Shown here: one piece after another, positions 17,543 to 29,200 of the stretch | How the letters are laid out: every line of letters starts with the position of its first letter | Position numbering within the stretch: position 1 is the first letter of the stretch | Assembly (NCBI RefSeq): GCF_028282165.1 | Contig: NZ_JANQIM010000021.1 | Span: 1-64,000 of the forward strand | Reading direction: 5' to 3' | From: Winogradskyella sp. | GTDB lineage: Bacteria > Bacteroidota > Bacteroidia > Flavobacteriales > Flavobacteriaceae | Length of the DNA: 64,000 nt | Translations under genes and position numbers: made by a program | Notes under the pieces: model-generated | Told to the model about the DNA's origin: nothing | The model's input: the letters and a program-made list of their open reading frames with translations, nothing else | Databases searched by the model: none

Positions 17543-18436
17543 TTATCTCAAAAATTTATCTGCAACATATATAATCTGTAACATGGTAATATAAAATACA
17601 CTAGACAACATTAATTGCTTCGCCGCCTTTATTGTACGCCTCTGAAATAAGCGCAATGCATATACCAACATTACCATTCCCAATAAAAACACAAGTACTG
17701 CTCCCACTATAGATAATTCTAAATCCCCAGTAAATCCAAATACAGGAATAATCGAAGCAATAACAGTCCAAACGGTGTACATAATTATTTGTACTGCAGT
17801 GCCTTTATCTGGCTTACCAGTAGGCAGCATAAAAAACCCTCCTTTTTCGTAGTCCTCATGCAAAAACCAACCTATGGACCAGAAATGAGGAAATTGCCAA
17901 AAAAACTGGATAGCGAATAACGTACCTGGTTCAATCCCAAAATTATTACGCGCTGCTACCCAACCCAACATAAATGGGATTGCTCCTGGTAGCGCACCAA
18001 CAAAGACAGCAAGTGGTGTTTTTGTTTTTAAAGGGGTATAAACACTTGTGTACAAAAAAATGGATATGGCCCCCCACATCGCCGTTTTAGGATTAATGAT
18101 ATAAAGCGTTATTAAGCCTAAAATTGTGAATGAAGTTGCTATAATGAATGCTGTATTTACAGACATGCGACCAGCTGGTATAGGTCTGTTTTTGGTACGA
18201 TCCATCAAGGCATCCAAATCGCGCTCAATAATTTGATTATAAGCATTTGATGCACCAACCATAAAATAACCACCAATGGCCAAAAGGAGCAGTGTTGTAA
18301 AATTTATGGTCTCAGCACCTAGAAGATAGCCAGCGAGTGCCGAGAATACCACACTAATGGATAATCCCATTTTAGTGATTTCCTTGAAATCCGTGATGAC
18401 AGAAGCTTTTGATACCGAAGATTTTGAGCTGCTCAA
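17543..18436 (-). CDS. ctaB: Protohaem IX farnesyltransferase (haem O synthase)
   Basis: A 297-residue UbiA-type prenyltransferase that attaches farnesyl to haem b, making haem O for the oxidase. Seen: about eight to nine hydrophobic helices, the Asp-rich motif NAYNQIIERDLDALMDRTKN, RPIPAGRM, and the second loop YTSVYTPLKTKT and HFWSIGW. No upstream in-frame ATG exists before a stop: the frame opens with TTG at 18436, and the first ATG is at 18367, inside FKEITKMGLSISVVF. I keep the TTG because the stretch before MGLSIS looks conserved. A consensus promoter lies at 18470-18500. Confidence 0.9.
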   Translation of the reverse strand: MSSSKSSVSKASVITDFKEITKMGLSISVVFSALAGYLLGAETINFTTLLLLAIGGYFMVGASNAYNQIIERDLDALMDRTKNRPIPAGRMSVNTAFIIATSFTILGLITLYIINPKTAMWGAISIFLYTSVYTPLKTKTPLAVFVGALPGAIPFMLGWVAARNNFGIEPGTLFAIQFFWQFPHFWSIGWFLHEDYEKGGFFMLPTGKPDKGTAVQIIMYTVWTVIASIIPVFGFTGDLELSIVGAVLVFLLGMVMLVYALRLFQRRTIKAAKQLMLSSVFYITMLQIIYVADKFLR

Positions 18437-18469
18437 ACCGTTAATACTTTGTCCTATTCATAGCGAGTG

Positions 18470-18500
18470 CAAAGATAGCTTGAAAAAAGATTTTGACCAA
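18470..18500 (-). promoter_or_regulatory. Consensus Bacteroidota promoter for the ctaB-cox operon
   Basis: On the minus strand TTG (18498-18500), a 20-base spacer, then TATCTTTG (18470-18477), matching TTG-N(17-23)-TAnnTTTG. The predicted start of transcription is about 25 bases before the TTG start codon of ctaB. Confidence 0.75.
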
Positions 18501-18533
18501 CGTAAAGCAAAGTTTTATAACTAGTGTTATAAT

Positions 18534-20636
18534 CTAAAAATCATTATACCAGTTAAACAAGTCCGTTCTTAGTCCGATGCTAAACCAAAGTGTATTAGAA
18601 GCCATCGTCGACGCTGTTATGGCATCTGGGTTGAAATCCCTGAAAATAATATTGGCGAACAACTTGAGGTTGGTTTCTGGATTGACCAAATAACCCACTT
18701 GCTGTTCCCACATAAAGCTGTTGGTTTTATTCCCTTGCCCTATGGTTATCCCTGTATCACTGGGACGGTCATTTTCATTAGAATAAATATCGCCTCCATA
18801 AGCAAAACTGTCTTCATCTGTGTTAAAGTCAAAACCACGCTGCCCCATAATAAGTTTGGCATCCGTAAACCAACGCTTATAATTATAGCGCCCAATCAAT
18901 ACCAACTCCCTAAAGTTGGCCCCCCAAAGATGTGCCATTGGCTGATTAAAATGCGCATAGTTCAATATCTCTGTATTGTGAGAGTATGTATAAGGACGTA
19001 CTTGATTATATTCTGCTTGTAGCAATAGATTATCAACTTTAAACGCATTAAAATATTTTGCACCTAGCTGGAATCCGAATTTGTTCTTCCAGCTTTTATC
19101 GCCGCCAGTAACATCACTCAAGGAAAACTCGTCCAAAATAAACTGTCCATAAAGGTTGACTTTATTATTCCACTTGTACTTTGCACTCAATCCTAATATG
19201 GCGTTACCTGCTCCTTGACCTGTTTGAAATTCTATAGCCCTAAAAAATATGATCGGATTCAGATAATTAACATCAAAACCTCTTCCGTTGGTGTCTGCCC
19301 ACATTACAGATTCAAAGAGGCCAATATTGAGGCGTTTAGAGACATTCCAGCTTAGATAATGGTTAGCCATATATTTGGTTAAAAAGGCATCATCTACTAC
19401 TACTTCTGGGCGCACATCCTTTAACCACATCCAAGTACTGGTGTACTTTATTTTCCAAAAGCTGGCATTCAACTTTAAAAACGGATACGGACTGGCAACA
19501 TCACTTTGAAATAAGGAACGATATCCATCTCCTATGAAGTTTTTGCCATGCCCAAACTGAATATTTAAAAAATCTGCTGGTGTATAAGACAAATATGCTT
19601 CAGCGACAGGATAATCATAAGAGTTTTCCTTGAAACCCTTAGCAATACCACGTCCTGGTATTATCGCAGGATCTGGGCCAAACGCCCTTAAGCTTTCTGC
19701 AAAACGGTTAAAGTAATCTGCAAAGCGCCCTTGACTCTCGTAAACTGAAGCCGATAGATTAAATCGCTTTCCTAATCCTGCTTGTATAAAAATACCTCTT
19801 GTATTATTCCAAGTTCCATCATCTGCTTCTGTATCTGTTCCAACTTGTAAGTCTGCTATAGGATCTACGGTAAACCAGTAATCCTTACCTTGTACTTCTA
19901 CCATATGTTCGTTGAAAAGCTTTCTTCCGAACCATGAATCAACATCTTTTGCCAGGCTTTCTTTTTCAGCTTTTATATCGTAATACCTAGCTACATCACT
20001 ATAAACAAAAGGTTTTGCTGCCGTATGACTATTAGTACCTATCGCATTCATTTCATCATCGAAACGCGCATAATAGGAATGCGTAAAAGGAATATTCAAT
20101 TCACTGCTATATTCTAATTTTTCATAAGGTTTTAGTTCGTCATTAATAGCATCGAACTCATCAGATAATACGGCATTTAGAGCATCCTCATCAGTTAACT
20201 CATCTTCTAAAATCTTATCCTCTTCCTTTGCAGGTTCTGTTAAAGGAATAGTAACACTTATGCTATACTGTACAAAGGTTGACTTTCCGTTGTAAGTAGC
20301 AGGTTTAACCTCTGGCAATAATCCAAAAACGCGTCTACTCTCATCCTTTAATTCATCGTATATGGCTTCGATGTAAATAACCTTGAATTTACCTTCTTTA
20401 TTTACCTCAAACAATATTTGGACATTTCCTTTATAGGCTTCGTCAGTGACGACCTGAGGAACCTGAAAATTCTTGAAAATAAAATTATTTAATGTGTAAT
20501 TAAAACATGGCTTTAGTTGCTCTACCGCTAGTGAATCGCATTCGCTAAAAACAGGTGGTTTTTCGTATATTGAAATAGTTTGAGCGTTACCAAGAGAATA
20601 CATTAATAATAGGGTAATAAGCCAAATGCGCTTCAT
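18534..20636 (-). CDS. Outer-membrane protein, RemB/Wzi-like with N-terminal TonB-C-like domain
   Basis: A 700-residue secreted protein. Seen: signal peptide (MKRIWLITLLLMYSLGNAQ), an N-terminal segment resembling a TonB C-terminal domain (about 40-135: QILFEVNKEGKFKVIYIE...GLLPEVKPATYNGK), then a long beta-rich part with NIQFGHGKNFIGDGYRSL, which resembles Wzi-type capsule-assembly barrels. The layout fits the protein called RemB, a gliding-associated outer-membrane protein in Flavobacterium; that name is from memory of the family and is tentative. The ATG at 20636 is preferred over a TTG four codons upstream because it begins the signal peptide. Confidence 0.7.
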   Translation of the reverse strand: MKRIWLITLLLMYSLGNAQTISIYEKPPVFSECDSLAVEQLKPCFNYTLNNFIFKNFQVPQVVTDEAYKGNVQILFEVNKEGKFKVIYIEAIYDELKDESRRVFGLLPEVKPATYNGKSTFVQYSISVTIPLTEPAKEEDKILEDELTDEDALNAVLSDEFDAINDELKPYEKLEYSSELNIPFTHSYYARFDDEMNAIGTNSHTAAKPFVYSDVARYYDIKAEKESLAKDVDSWFGRKLFNEHMVEVQGKDYWFTVDPIADLQVGTDTEADDGTWNNTRGIFIQAGLGKRFNLSASVYESQGRFADYFNRFAESLRAFGPDPAIIPGRGIAKGFKENSYDYPVAEAYLSYTPADFLNIQFGHGKNFIGDGYRSLFQSDVASPYPFLKLNASFWKIKYTSTWMWLKDVRPEVVVDDAFLTKYMANHYLSWNVSKRLNIGLFESVMWADTNGRGFDVNYLNPIIFFRAIEFQTGQGAGNAILGLSAKYKWNNKVNLYGQFILDEFSLSDVTGGDKSWKNKFGFQLGAKYFNAFKVDNLLLQAEYNQVRPYTYSHNTEILNYAHFNQPMAHLWGANFRELVLIGRYNYKRWFTDAKLIMGQRGFDFNTDEDSFAYGGDIYSNENDRPSDTGITIGQGNKTNSFMWEQQVGYLVNPETNLKLFANIIFRDFNPDAITASTMASNTLWFSIGLRTDLFNWYNDF

Positions 20637-20691
20637 AAAAAAGACCAAGTTTTTAAACGCTCGAAAGATACTTATTTTTTTTAGTAACCTT

Positions 20692-20725
20692 AAAACAAAA
20701 AACCGTTACCTAGTTGATAACGGTT
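20692..20725 (-). terminator. Intrinsic terminator after TonB-like gene
   Basis: AACCGTTA (20701-20708) pairs with TAACGGTT (20718-20725), a perfect 8-bp stem with a 9-base loop. On the minus strand it is followed by a T-rich run interrupted by one G. It separates the TonB paralogue from the RemB-like gene. Confidence 0.8.
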
Positions 20726-20746
20726 CTGCATTATTAAAAGTATATT

Positions 20747-21541
20747 TTAATTCCTTATCTCAAATTTAATGGGCAAGTTATAAATAACACCCACGGGAGT
20801 ATTTCTTTGATAACCAGGTATCATACTTGGAATTTTATCGATAACTCGTCTTGCCTCTTTATCTAAAGCCGGATGTGGACTTCTAATTTTTATATCGGTT
20901 ATATTTCCGTGCTTATCTACTGTAAATTGAGTATCTATTTTCTGAAAGCCAGTGATACCATATCGTTCTGCAATACCGGTATTAAATTTCCTATTTACAA
21001 GTTTGGCTATCTTTTTAGACATGCATGTTCGTTTTTCTTCATTTGTTTTCTTTTTCTCGCAACCAGGATAGACTGGCACTTTTTCTACCTTTATAAAATC
21101 TACTGGAGGAAGATCTACCGGCTGTTCAATAAATTCTATATCATCTACTTTAAAAGGCTCTTTTGTTTTTTTTGGCGTATCGGGTGTAAATATCTCCTTT
21201 TCTAAATCTGGTGTATCATCTTTAACTTCTTTAAACTTATCAATTAAAGTTGTACTACGCTCAACCTTTGGTTCTGGTTTTTTATCCTCGATGATCTCAA
21301 CCTGATAATTGGGTGCAACATCAATTGTAGCCATTTCATTAGGAATCGCAATATCTGGAATAATTTTCTTATTCTGAAACTGCATTTCAAAAAGCGAATA
21401 GGTGCCCAACAAACAAAGAATCAACCCAATCTGAAAATAGAGGGTTGAGTTTTTTTGTAAATTTGCATCATGCTTTTGTGATTTTCTCACATCAGTAGCG
21501 CTCTGACCAACGCTATTGATATTCTTTTTAGAATTTTTCAT
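20747..21541 (-). CDS. Energy transducer TonB (paralogue 1)
   Basis: A 264-residue TonB-family protein: a cytoplasmic N-terminus, one membrane helix (about 33-52: LYFQIGLILCLLGTYSLFEM), an acidic/proline linker, CEKKKTNEEKRTCMSKKI, and the TonB C-terminal domain (about 175-262) with FTVDKHGNITDIKIRSPHPALDKEARRVI. Family knowledge: couples the proton-motive force to outer-membrane transporters. It is paralogous to the next gene upstream (21657-22385), sharing the N-terminal NSxLYFxxGL stretch and the C-terminal domain, but has a less proline-rich linker. Confidence 0.9.
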   Translation of the reverse strand: MKNSKKNINSVGQSATDVRKSQKHDANLQKNSTLYFQIGLILCLLGTYSLFEMQFQNKKIIPDIAIPNEMATIDVAPNYQVEIIEDKKPEPKVERSTTLIDKFKEVKDDTPDLEKEIFTPDTPKKTKEPFKVDDIEFIEQPVDLPPVDFIKVEKVPVYPGCEKKKTNEEKRTCMSKKIAKLVNRKFNTGIAERYGITGFQKIDTQFTVDKHGNITDIKIRSPHPALDKEARRVIDKIPSMIPGYQRNTPVGVIYNLPIKFEIRN

Positions 21542-21594
21542 AATACGTATTATTTAAAATGTTAATATTATGATAAAGTCACAATAAGCATACC

Positions 21595-21631
21595 AAAAAG
21601 AAAATCCCGTCCAATTAGTTTTGAACGGGAT
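21595..21631 (-). terminator. Intrinsic terminator between the TonB paralogues
   Basis: ATCCCGT (21604-21610) pairs with ACGGGAT (21625-21631). On the minus strand it is followed by TTTTCTTTTT. A T run also follows on the plus strand. It sits just after the stop of the gene at 21657-22385. Confidence 0.75.
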
Positions 21632-21656
21632 TTTTATTTAAATGAGTTGTTTTCTT

Positions 21657-22385
21657 TTAGTCTTGTACTTGGAATACAATTGGAATTGAAAATGGCATCA
21701 CCACAGGCTTACCTCTTTGCTTACCTGGTTTCATTTTTGGTAATTTTCCTATTACACGCTTGGCCTCCTTTTCTAAAGCTGGGTGAGGACCTCGAGCTTG
21801 TATTGCGGTAATACTACCTGCTTTATCTACTTTAAACCTAACAAAAACTCTCTTTTTACCAGGAGTTAAACCCAATTCGTTTGCCAGTTCAGTATTGAAC
21901 TTTCGTTGAATAAACTTATTTACCTTCTCATTCATGCATTGCTTTTTGGCCTCATTTCCTTTTTTATTTTCACAACCAGGAAAAACAGCAACATTCTCAA
22001 TAACATGGAAAGGTACTTCAATATCTTCTTCTACTTCCTCTACTTCTACTTCTTCTACTTCAACGATTTCAGTTTCCATCTCTGTTTCTGTAGATTCAAT
22101 AACTGTTTCTTCTACTTCTTCTTCATCCTCTACAACTTCAATAACTTCTGGAGCCGCTGGTGGCGGTGGCGGTGGTGGCGGTGGCGTAACAACTTGTTCT
22201 GTGATAGGGACTTCCTCATCTAATTCATCATCTAAGTTAAGTGTGTCTGCCACAACATCACTTTTATCGTAAGTTTTGTAATTAATTGCCATGTAAGTTA
22301 TTCCTAGCATTAATGCCAGACCTACTGCAAAATATAGGGAACTATTACGTTTTACGTCTGATTTAGGATTCTTTTTAGGTTCCAT
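21657..22385 (-). CDS. Energy transducer TonB (paralogue 2, proline-run linker)
   Basis: A 242-residue TonB-family protein: basic N-terminus, one membrane helix (about 16-34), a periplasmic linker with a run of nine prolines followed by a long Glu/Val-rich stretch (about 70-125), and a C-terminal TonB domain with FKVDKAGSITAIQARGPHPALEKEAKRVIGKLPKMKPG split here by domain position 150-240. It is the upstream partner of the paralogue at 20747; a terminator lies between them, so they are separate transcripts. The VanZ gene ends 63 bases upstream. Confidence 0.9.
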   Translation of the reverse strand: MEPKKNPKSDVKRNSSLYFAVGLALMLGITYMAINYKTYDKSDVVADTLNLDDELDEEVPITEQVVTPPPPPPPPPAAPEVIEVVEDEEEVEETVIESTETEMETEIVEVEEVEVEEVEEDIEVPFHVIENVAVFPGCENKKGNEAKKQCMNEKVNKFIQRKFNTELANELGLTPGKKRVFVRFKVDKAGSITAIQARGPHPALEKEAKRVIGKLPKMKPGKQRGKPVVMPFSIPIVFQVQD

Positions 22386-22448
22386 AGTACATTCATTTAT
22401 AGTGTCGCTAATTTAACTAAATAAAAGCTAAAAAAGCAAGACTTCTAT

Positions 22449-22811
22449 TTATTTTAACTTTATTATATCTAATCGTGCAGCAATTAATGTGCCAACCAGT
22501 ACGCCAAGGCAATTTGCTATTAAATCGTAAGTATCGTAAGTTCTATTTGAATTTAGCTGATGTTGTACGAGCTCTAAAAAAATCCCAAACAAAATTATAC
22601 TTGCAAAAACGACTAGTAACCTAAACTTTTTATTCTTCTGTTTGAAAAACGTAATCCATAACACGGCTAATACAAAATATGCTAAAAAGTGATAGATTTT
22701 ATCATCGAAAGATGAGCCTAGACTTGGCACACCTCTTAAATTAACCAAGCTAACAACAACTAGCAGTATAGTATAAACTATAGCTACTAATAATAGCAGT
22801 TTTTTAACCAC
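22449..22811 (-). CDS. VanZ-family membrane protein
   Basis: A 120-residue protein with four hydrophobic segments and the VanZ-like pattern [16 protein letters not shown]...[12 protein letters not shown]...[18 protein letters not shown]. The start is a GTG at 22811, overlapping the gcvH stop by 8 bases; no ATG is available in frame. Family knowledge: named from a teicoplanin-resistance protein, but most members have unknown roles. Probably co-transcribed with gcvH. Confidence 0.85.
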   Translation of the reverse strand: MVKKLLLLVAIVYTILLVVVSLVNLRGVPSLGSSFDDKIYHFLAYFVLAVLWITFFKQKNKKFRLLVVFASIILFGIFLELVQHQLNSNRTYDTYDLIANCLGVLVGTLIAARLDIIKLK

Positions 22812-23184
22812 TTATTAGTGCTTTATAATCTTCAGCAGATAATAAATTGTCTATTTGTGATTCGTCAGAGATCTTTAGCTTAATCATCCAGCCCTCGCCA
22901 TAAGGATCGGTATTTACCTTTTCAGGTTCGTCTTCTAGGTTTTCGTTAAACTCAATTATTTCGCCAGATAATGGCAAAAATAAATCTGAAACTGTTTTTA
23001 CAGCTTCGACCGTACCAAAAACTTCTTCGGCGTCTAAGGATTCATCCACAGTATCCACTTCGACATATACTATATCTCCCAATTCTCCTTGGGCAAAATC
23101 CGTAATACCAACTGTCGCCGTATCCCCTTCTATCTTAATCCATTCGTGATCCTTGGTGTACTTTAGTTCTGAGGGTATGTTCAT
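22804..23184 (-). CDS. gcvH: Glycine cleavage system H protein
   Basis: A 126-residue lipoyl carrier protein. It shuttles the aminomethyl group between the P, T and L proteins of the glycine cleavage complex in the cytosol. Seen: [35 protein letters not shown] split by normal family spacing, the lipoylated lysine in [11 protein letters not shown], and the C-terminal [14 protein letters not shown]. Length is standard. A consensus promoter lies at 23211-23242, so it is not dependent on sprA transcription. Confidence 0.95.
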   Translation of the reverse strand: MNIPSELKYTKDHEWIKIEGDTATVGITDFAQGELGDIVYVEVDTVDESLDAEEVFGTVEAVKTVSDLFLPLSGEIIEFNENLEDEPEKVNTDPYGEGWMIKLKISDESQIDNLLSAEDYKALISG

Positions 23185-23210
23185 CTTTTATGTTGTATAT
23201 ATTAATGAAA

Positions 23211-23242
23211 CAAAAATAATTTTTTAATCTCTGCTTTTCAAA
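23211..23242 (-). promoter_or_regulatory. Consensus Bacteroidota promoter for gcvH
   Basis: On the minus strand TTTG (23239-23242), a 20-base spacer, then TATTTTTG (23211-23218). The predicted transcript leader is about 20 bases. It lies in the 71-base gap between sprA and gcvH. Confidence 0.75.
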
Positions 23243-23255
23243 ATTAACCCAAAAT

Positions 23256-26200
23256 TTAATTTCCAAAATTGTAACGCAATGTAATACCAGATCTCAATGA
23301 CGTTTGTGGGAATGATGTTGAGATTGCAAAATCTGAAAAGGTGTAATCGAAATAAAAAATAGCTGTTAAGTTTTTACTAAAAGCGTAGTCAGCGTTAAAC
23401 TTTACGCCCCAAATGGTTTGACCTGCAGTTAATTGGCTATTCTCTAAATCTAAATATCTAATGATAGTCTTATTATCTCTTACCGAAATATCTGCTCGCA
23501 TGTTTAGATCACTTTTTATAACTTGTTTTGCGCCTGCGAGTGCAGATCTAATCCTAAGATCCTTGATACGATAGCCTAAGCCTAATATATATTCTTGGCC
23601 TTGAATTTCAGTCATTAGATTATTATCAAAACTTAGGGACAGTAACCTATCTCTTTGAACTTCGGCAAGTACTTTGATAGAATTCTTCATTTCAAATTCC
23701 AAGCGAATCAAAGGACTAAACTGTTCTTCTAAATTTATGTTACTAAAAAGTGTTCTATTTTTTATATTACCCGATTGGTCTAAGGCATCTTCGTTTTGAG
23801 GCGAATCGTAATCGAAATCCGTATCATAGGCTTCAAAATCTAAATTGGCCCTAAACTGGTTTATGGTGTACCGAGACCTGTAGCCATGTTGTATAGAAAA
23901 ACGTCTAAATGTCTTCTTAAACCAAGGGATTTTCATGAGCCCTGTATATTTTAGGGTCCAATTAGGAATTGGTATGTCTCTAAATGCTCCTGTGCTTATT
24001 CTTTCTGGATCAGTGCCTTGATAAGCCGATAAAAACGCTGGTAATAATACTCGCTGGCTATTTTTACCAAACCCTTCTGGGAAACCGTCTGCATCGGTAC
24101 CAAATGGCGTATTGCCGTAAAACTCCCTTGCCAAACGATTGGCGATGACTAAACGATTTGCCCTAAAATCATCAAAAGTAGCGGATTGATTCTCGTCACT
24201 TCTACTAAATGCTGTTCTAATCAATGCCGTAGAAATATTGAAATTACCAAATGAGTTAGTTATCAAATCTTCATATGCATCACTTAAACCATCACCATTG
24301 TTATCTAATCCTCTAAAGTTTTCGGTAATATTTTCGGCATAGGTCCTATTACCGATTAAATCAATTTTTAGATCTCTCATAGGCTCCACATTGACCGAGT
24401 AATCTAATGTTTTATTAGTGACCTCTGTATATTGTTGGTTAAATTCTGGAAAAGTAGTCAACCATCCTTCTCTTGCTACAACATCCCTAATATCCCTCTG
24501 ACTACCAAATGTGTAGCCAACGGTAGGTCTTAATGTACCTACAAAACCTGGCGTGGGTAAATAACCTGGTAAAAACGTACCATTGTTTTCTGTATAACCA
24601 AACTGAATACGCTTTACCATAGTTACAATATCTACCAAAGTATTATAGGCCTTTTTGCCTACACTTAGCTTATTGGGATTTTGCGCACTATTATTATCTG
24701 ATCCTTTTTCATCTGATTTTGGCGTATTAGAACGTCCCCTTGTTGCTGTATTTCTACTACGCCCTCGACCTCTTTGGTTTCCTTTCCTCACTAATCCAAT
24801 AGATCTGTAGAAGGTCTCCATATTTAAGGTTGAATTAATATTGTGCGTATTGGAGTTTTGAATAGTATGCCCTAAATTATAGGTTCTTATAATATCTGGT
24901 GTGGTAGGATTATTATCATCATCAACTTCTACCTGAAGATTTTCGTTGAGATCAGACCCTTTTTGCCATTGAAAAGTACCATTATAAGCATAGGTAGCCC
25001 TCAAGAAACTTAGTGCGGGGATTTTGTATAGTGGTAATTCATAATTGACCTGTAGTTGTTGTGTCTGTATATTTGGATCTCCAACATCAAAAAAGCCATC
25101 CCAAACATCGAGTTCTGGGTCCTGTCTTCCATTAATACGATCATCAATAAAATAATTACGGACAATATTGCTATTGGCTGCCGAGAAATTTAAAGTCAAA
25201 GCATCGGTAAGGTTATAGTTTATGGCATATTGAAAATCGAACGTGTAGTTTCTTCTAAATAGTTCTTCTATTGCAATATTATCGCCTCCCAATTCGACTT
25301 CCCTAAATCTTTGCTTGCTAAATTGTCTATTAATTTCTGAATTAAACGTAATGTTTGAGGGCAATAAACTGAGATTGAAGTCCTTTATTATTTTCCAATA
25401 TTTACCAGTAAATAACGAATCGTTATTTTTGAAGGGTTCAATCTTTACTGGGTTAAAACTGTAATTATAGTTAACACCAGCTCTTATATTTTGATCTAGA
25501 GAACTTTCAATTTCAAAATCTCGATGCTCAACTTTGTTGTACGAATAATTAAAAGTTAAGTTTTCAACATCATAAAACCGCTGTTTTTTATCGCCTGTTC
25601 TTTGTTTCCTTACACCAATAAAATTTATACTCTTTCTTTTTGTATAACTTTCAGATTGTTGCCTAATCCGTTCTTCATCCTCGCTAGAATCAGCTGCATC
25701 TAGACGTGATTCTAAGGTTAGATCATTATAAAACTGGTCGAACTTTGGTGTTACCAATTCTTCACTTTGAGAATAATTAAATGGGAGTTGTACGCCCCAT
25801 TTTTTTGGCAGTAGTTGCCCTAACTGCATATTTGTTACGACATCATATTGCTGTATATCTTCAAGACTTCTTTCTGCAGGTCCTTGATCGATACCTCCAA
25901 AACCAATTGTACTTCGTCTACCCGTGAAACTTACATCTGCAAAATCAGCTATATTGGAATCCATACCTACAACGGCAGCCCAACCACCATCATTTTCTAG
26001 ATCGGACATACGCAATTCATTAAACCACACTTCACCACAAGCATTTGCCATGGTACTGCCAGAGTTTTTAACACCTACCATCAACACCCTTATATTACCA
26101 AAATTAGGATTTCCTCTTATAGCTATACGTTGTTGACCAATTGGCAATGGCGAAAATTCTAAAACCGGTGTTTCATTCAACTGCCCATCAACAACATCAT

Positions 26201-29200
26201 AGAATGTCGGATCAGGATTGGATAAACTGCCATCATCAATTCCCAAGGCTTTAATTTTTTGTAAAAATGACAATGGTATATTGATTTCATTCTCTGAAGG
26301 CCAAATACGTTGTTCAATAGGTAAACCCGTATCGGTTAGATCGGTTGGTAAAAGTGGTACTTCAATTTGATAAAAGTTTTCTGTAAAATCATTACCCATT
26401 CTAATAAAGGCAATCATTTCTCCTTCCTCCAGAGTTTGTCCTTCTTGTGCTTCAGCATGTAAGAACATGCGTAACTTATTGTACTGACGCATATCCACAT
26501 TTATATTCTTAAATACACCGCGCGAATCCGTTGGTTCTAACTCGCATGCCTGCAACACCAAAGACTGTTCGTTCTGTCTAATGATGTTATTATTGTTATT
26601 TAATTCTTCGCGCCTTACTCCTGGTGGAATTACATAATCGCCATCATTTTCTTGAACACCAATTATTGCAACATTAAATTCTGCGTCAGTACTGTTATTG
26701 TTTGGATCATTGTCTAAATCTTGTGTAAAACGTCGCCAATCACTTCTTACTAAATCTAATGTAGCAAAACGGAATACGGTATTTTCGGTAAACTCTCTTA
26801 AATACAAACGTGCAAAACGAACAGATCTAATATCACTTATACCCCCAATTGCATTACTAGGCTCATTTATGGGTAGCCTAAATTGATACCAAGACACTTC
26901 TCTTTGATCTCCATTGGGCAAGGTTACGGGTCTAACCTTAACATCATTGATTTGAGGGTTATTTATATTAAGTACTGATGGATTGATGTCTACTTCATAC
27001 TCAAAGTAGCTGTCAATGGTATTCATTGTATTATCCCGGTTGATATCCTCAACATCGGGTTGTGTTGTTGAACCTCTGTTGGTATCCGTAAATATGTCTG
27101 GTGTATTCCCTTCTAAACCATTATAATTCTTGTAACGCTCAAAGATATTACCATCTGTATTTAGATAATAATTGTAATTATCTTTAGAAGGGTCTTCTAA
27201 ATTAGAAAAGTTACTGTAAATAGCTGTTAGTGCAGGATCATTAGGAAATGTAGGTGTTTCTTCAGCATCATCATAGCCATCATAACCAACATCTTGATTA
27301 GCTCTCTCCTGTCCGGTAGTAGCAAAGGTGTAAATTAAAGATTGATCTTGAGGCACAACACCTCCAAAAATTGTGGGTTCTAAAAGGGAGATATTACCAT
27401 CTTCGGGTAATCCGTTTTCGTACTGTTTTTTTCCGTCCTTTATAACATCTTCAGAAATATTTCCTAGGTTGACATAAAGCTTACCACCTTGACTTGTTGG
27501 ATTATCTAAAAACGGGTCTTGTAACCAAAACTCAATATATTCCACATTGGCTTGCTCAAAATCAGTGGATGTAATCTGTCTTGTGATACCTGCCCAACTG
27601 TTGTTAGGGTCAATGATATCATCGGCCGCATCAGGGCTAAAATTATAAGGCCCACGTTCTGAAGGGTAATACACTAAATCTAAGGTGTTTATTACCGATG
27701 TTTGTCCTTGTACAATATCAATTTCAGGAAAAATCTCTTCTATAAATACACGCCTGGTATATAAATTAGAGATATCATCATCTGTAATACCATCTGGACG
27801 TTGGTTACTAAAGAAAATAGGGTCAATCGTGTACCAGTTCAAAAATGCCCTACCAAATCCATTTTCTACACCCGCTTGAGATTCTGGATCGGCATTTCCA
27901 TCACCATCCAAATCTACAGGTCTACTTGACAGAAACCAAGATAAAGGGCTCAACAGGTCGATTGAGCCTTGGGTCCCTTCAAAATCATCTATATAAGCTG
28001 TAGCTTCACCATTAAAGTCCGTACCATTTGGTGCACCTGGCAATAAATACGCAAATTCACCTCTAACGGATAGATTGGATGGTACATCGGTATCAATATT
28101 TGGTAACTTATTTGCTAGTCGTGTTAAAAATGGCACTTCGGTTGAATAATTACCGTTAACCCCAAATATGGTATTATTAATAGGTTCGGCATTAAAGTTT
28201 GCCTTTTGGGTAATTGGTCGTTCATTAAGGTTTAAGAGTGTAGCACCTAGCACAAAATTCTCATTAAACTGATGTTCTACATTAATCCCTGTAAAACGTC
28301 TTGTTTGTTGCCCAAAAACAGCATTATTCTCAACAGAAACATTAATTGGCGTATTCGATGCCTTTAAAGCTTCGTCTAAGATCTCCACACGACCCAACTG
28401 ATAATTAACCGTATAATCGATACCTTCTACAAGGACACGTCCACCAGCTGTAACCCTTACCGAACCTCTAGGGACATTAAATGCGCCTATAGGTATACCG
28501 CCATCACCACCACTACTTTTAAAACGTCCTTTGATTTGGAACTTGTTTTTCTCAGCTTCATCTAAGGCTTGTATCTTCGTAGACTTGTAGAGTAAGTCAT
28601 ATACGTACTTCTCTTGATTTTCATTGGTATAGATATCTTGCTCATAATCCGCGTCATTGTTATTTGGATTACCATCATCATCTAAAACATCGAACAGGTA
28701 ACGTCCAAACGGTTCAACCTTTGTGAAAATAATTTTACCATTTTGGGTGAGTACGGTTAAGCCTGGTACATAATCAAAAAAACCATCCCCTAATTCCTGT
28801 GGGTCATTATTAAAGTTGAGTCGGTCTAAATGAAAAAGTCGAATCAAAGGCGTTTCTCTAATCTCGGTATCGTCGCCGGTAAAAGGCGTATTATTTCCAA
28901 AGGTTGGAAACGTGGTTCCTTCAACCGGAACTATATAGTTTACTGGAGAGGCTTCAGTATAAAAAATATTTAACCTAAAATCCTCTTGACTTAACTGAAA
29001 GGCACCAGTATCATAAATATTTTTCATCATTAAATCCCAAATTGGTTGATCAACAAGTGTCACAGCACTCTTCAACATTTTTAAGACCAAACTTTGGTTA
29101 TTAACGACCTGATTATTATTCGTTCCATCGGTGACTTCAGTGGCATCGACACCATCATTGGCAAATTCACCAACCTGAAATACTTGCCCTCCTACTGTAT

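Noticed and set aside
18510-18540. AT-rich dyad TTATAAC/GTTATAA as a terminator for the RemB-like gene
   Set aside because: The 7-bp stem is all A/T apart from one pair and there is no clean T run after it on the minus strand.
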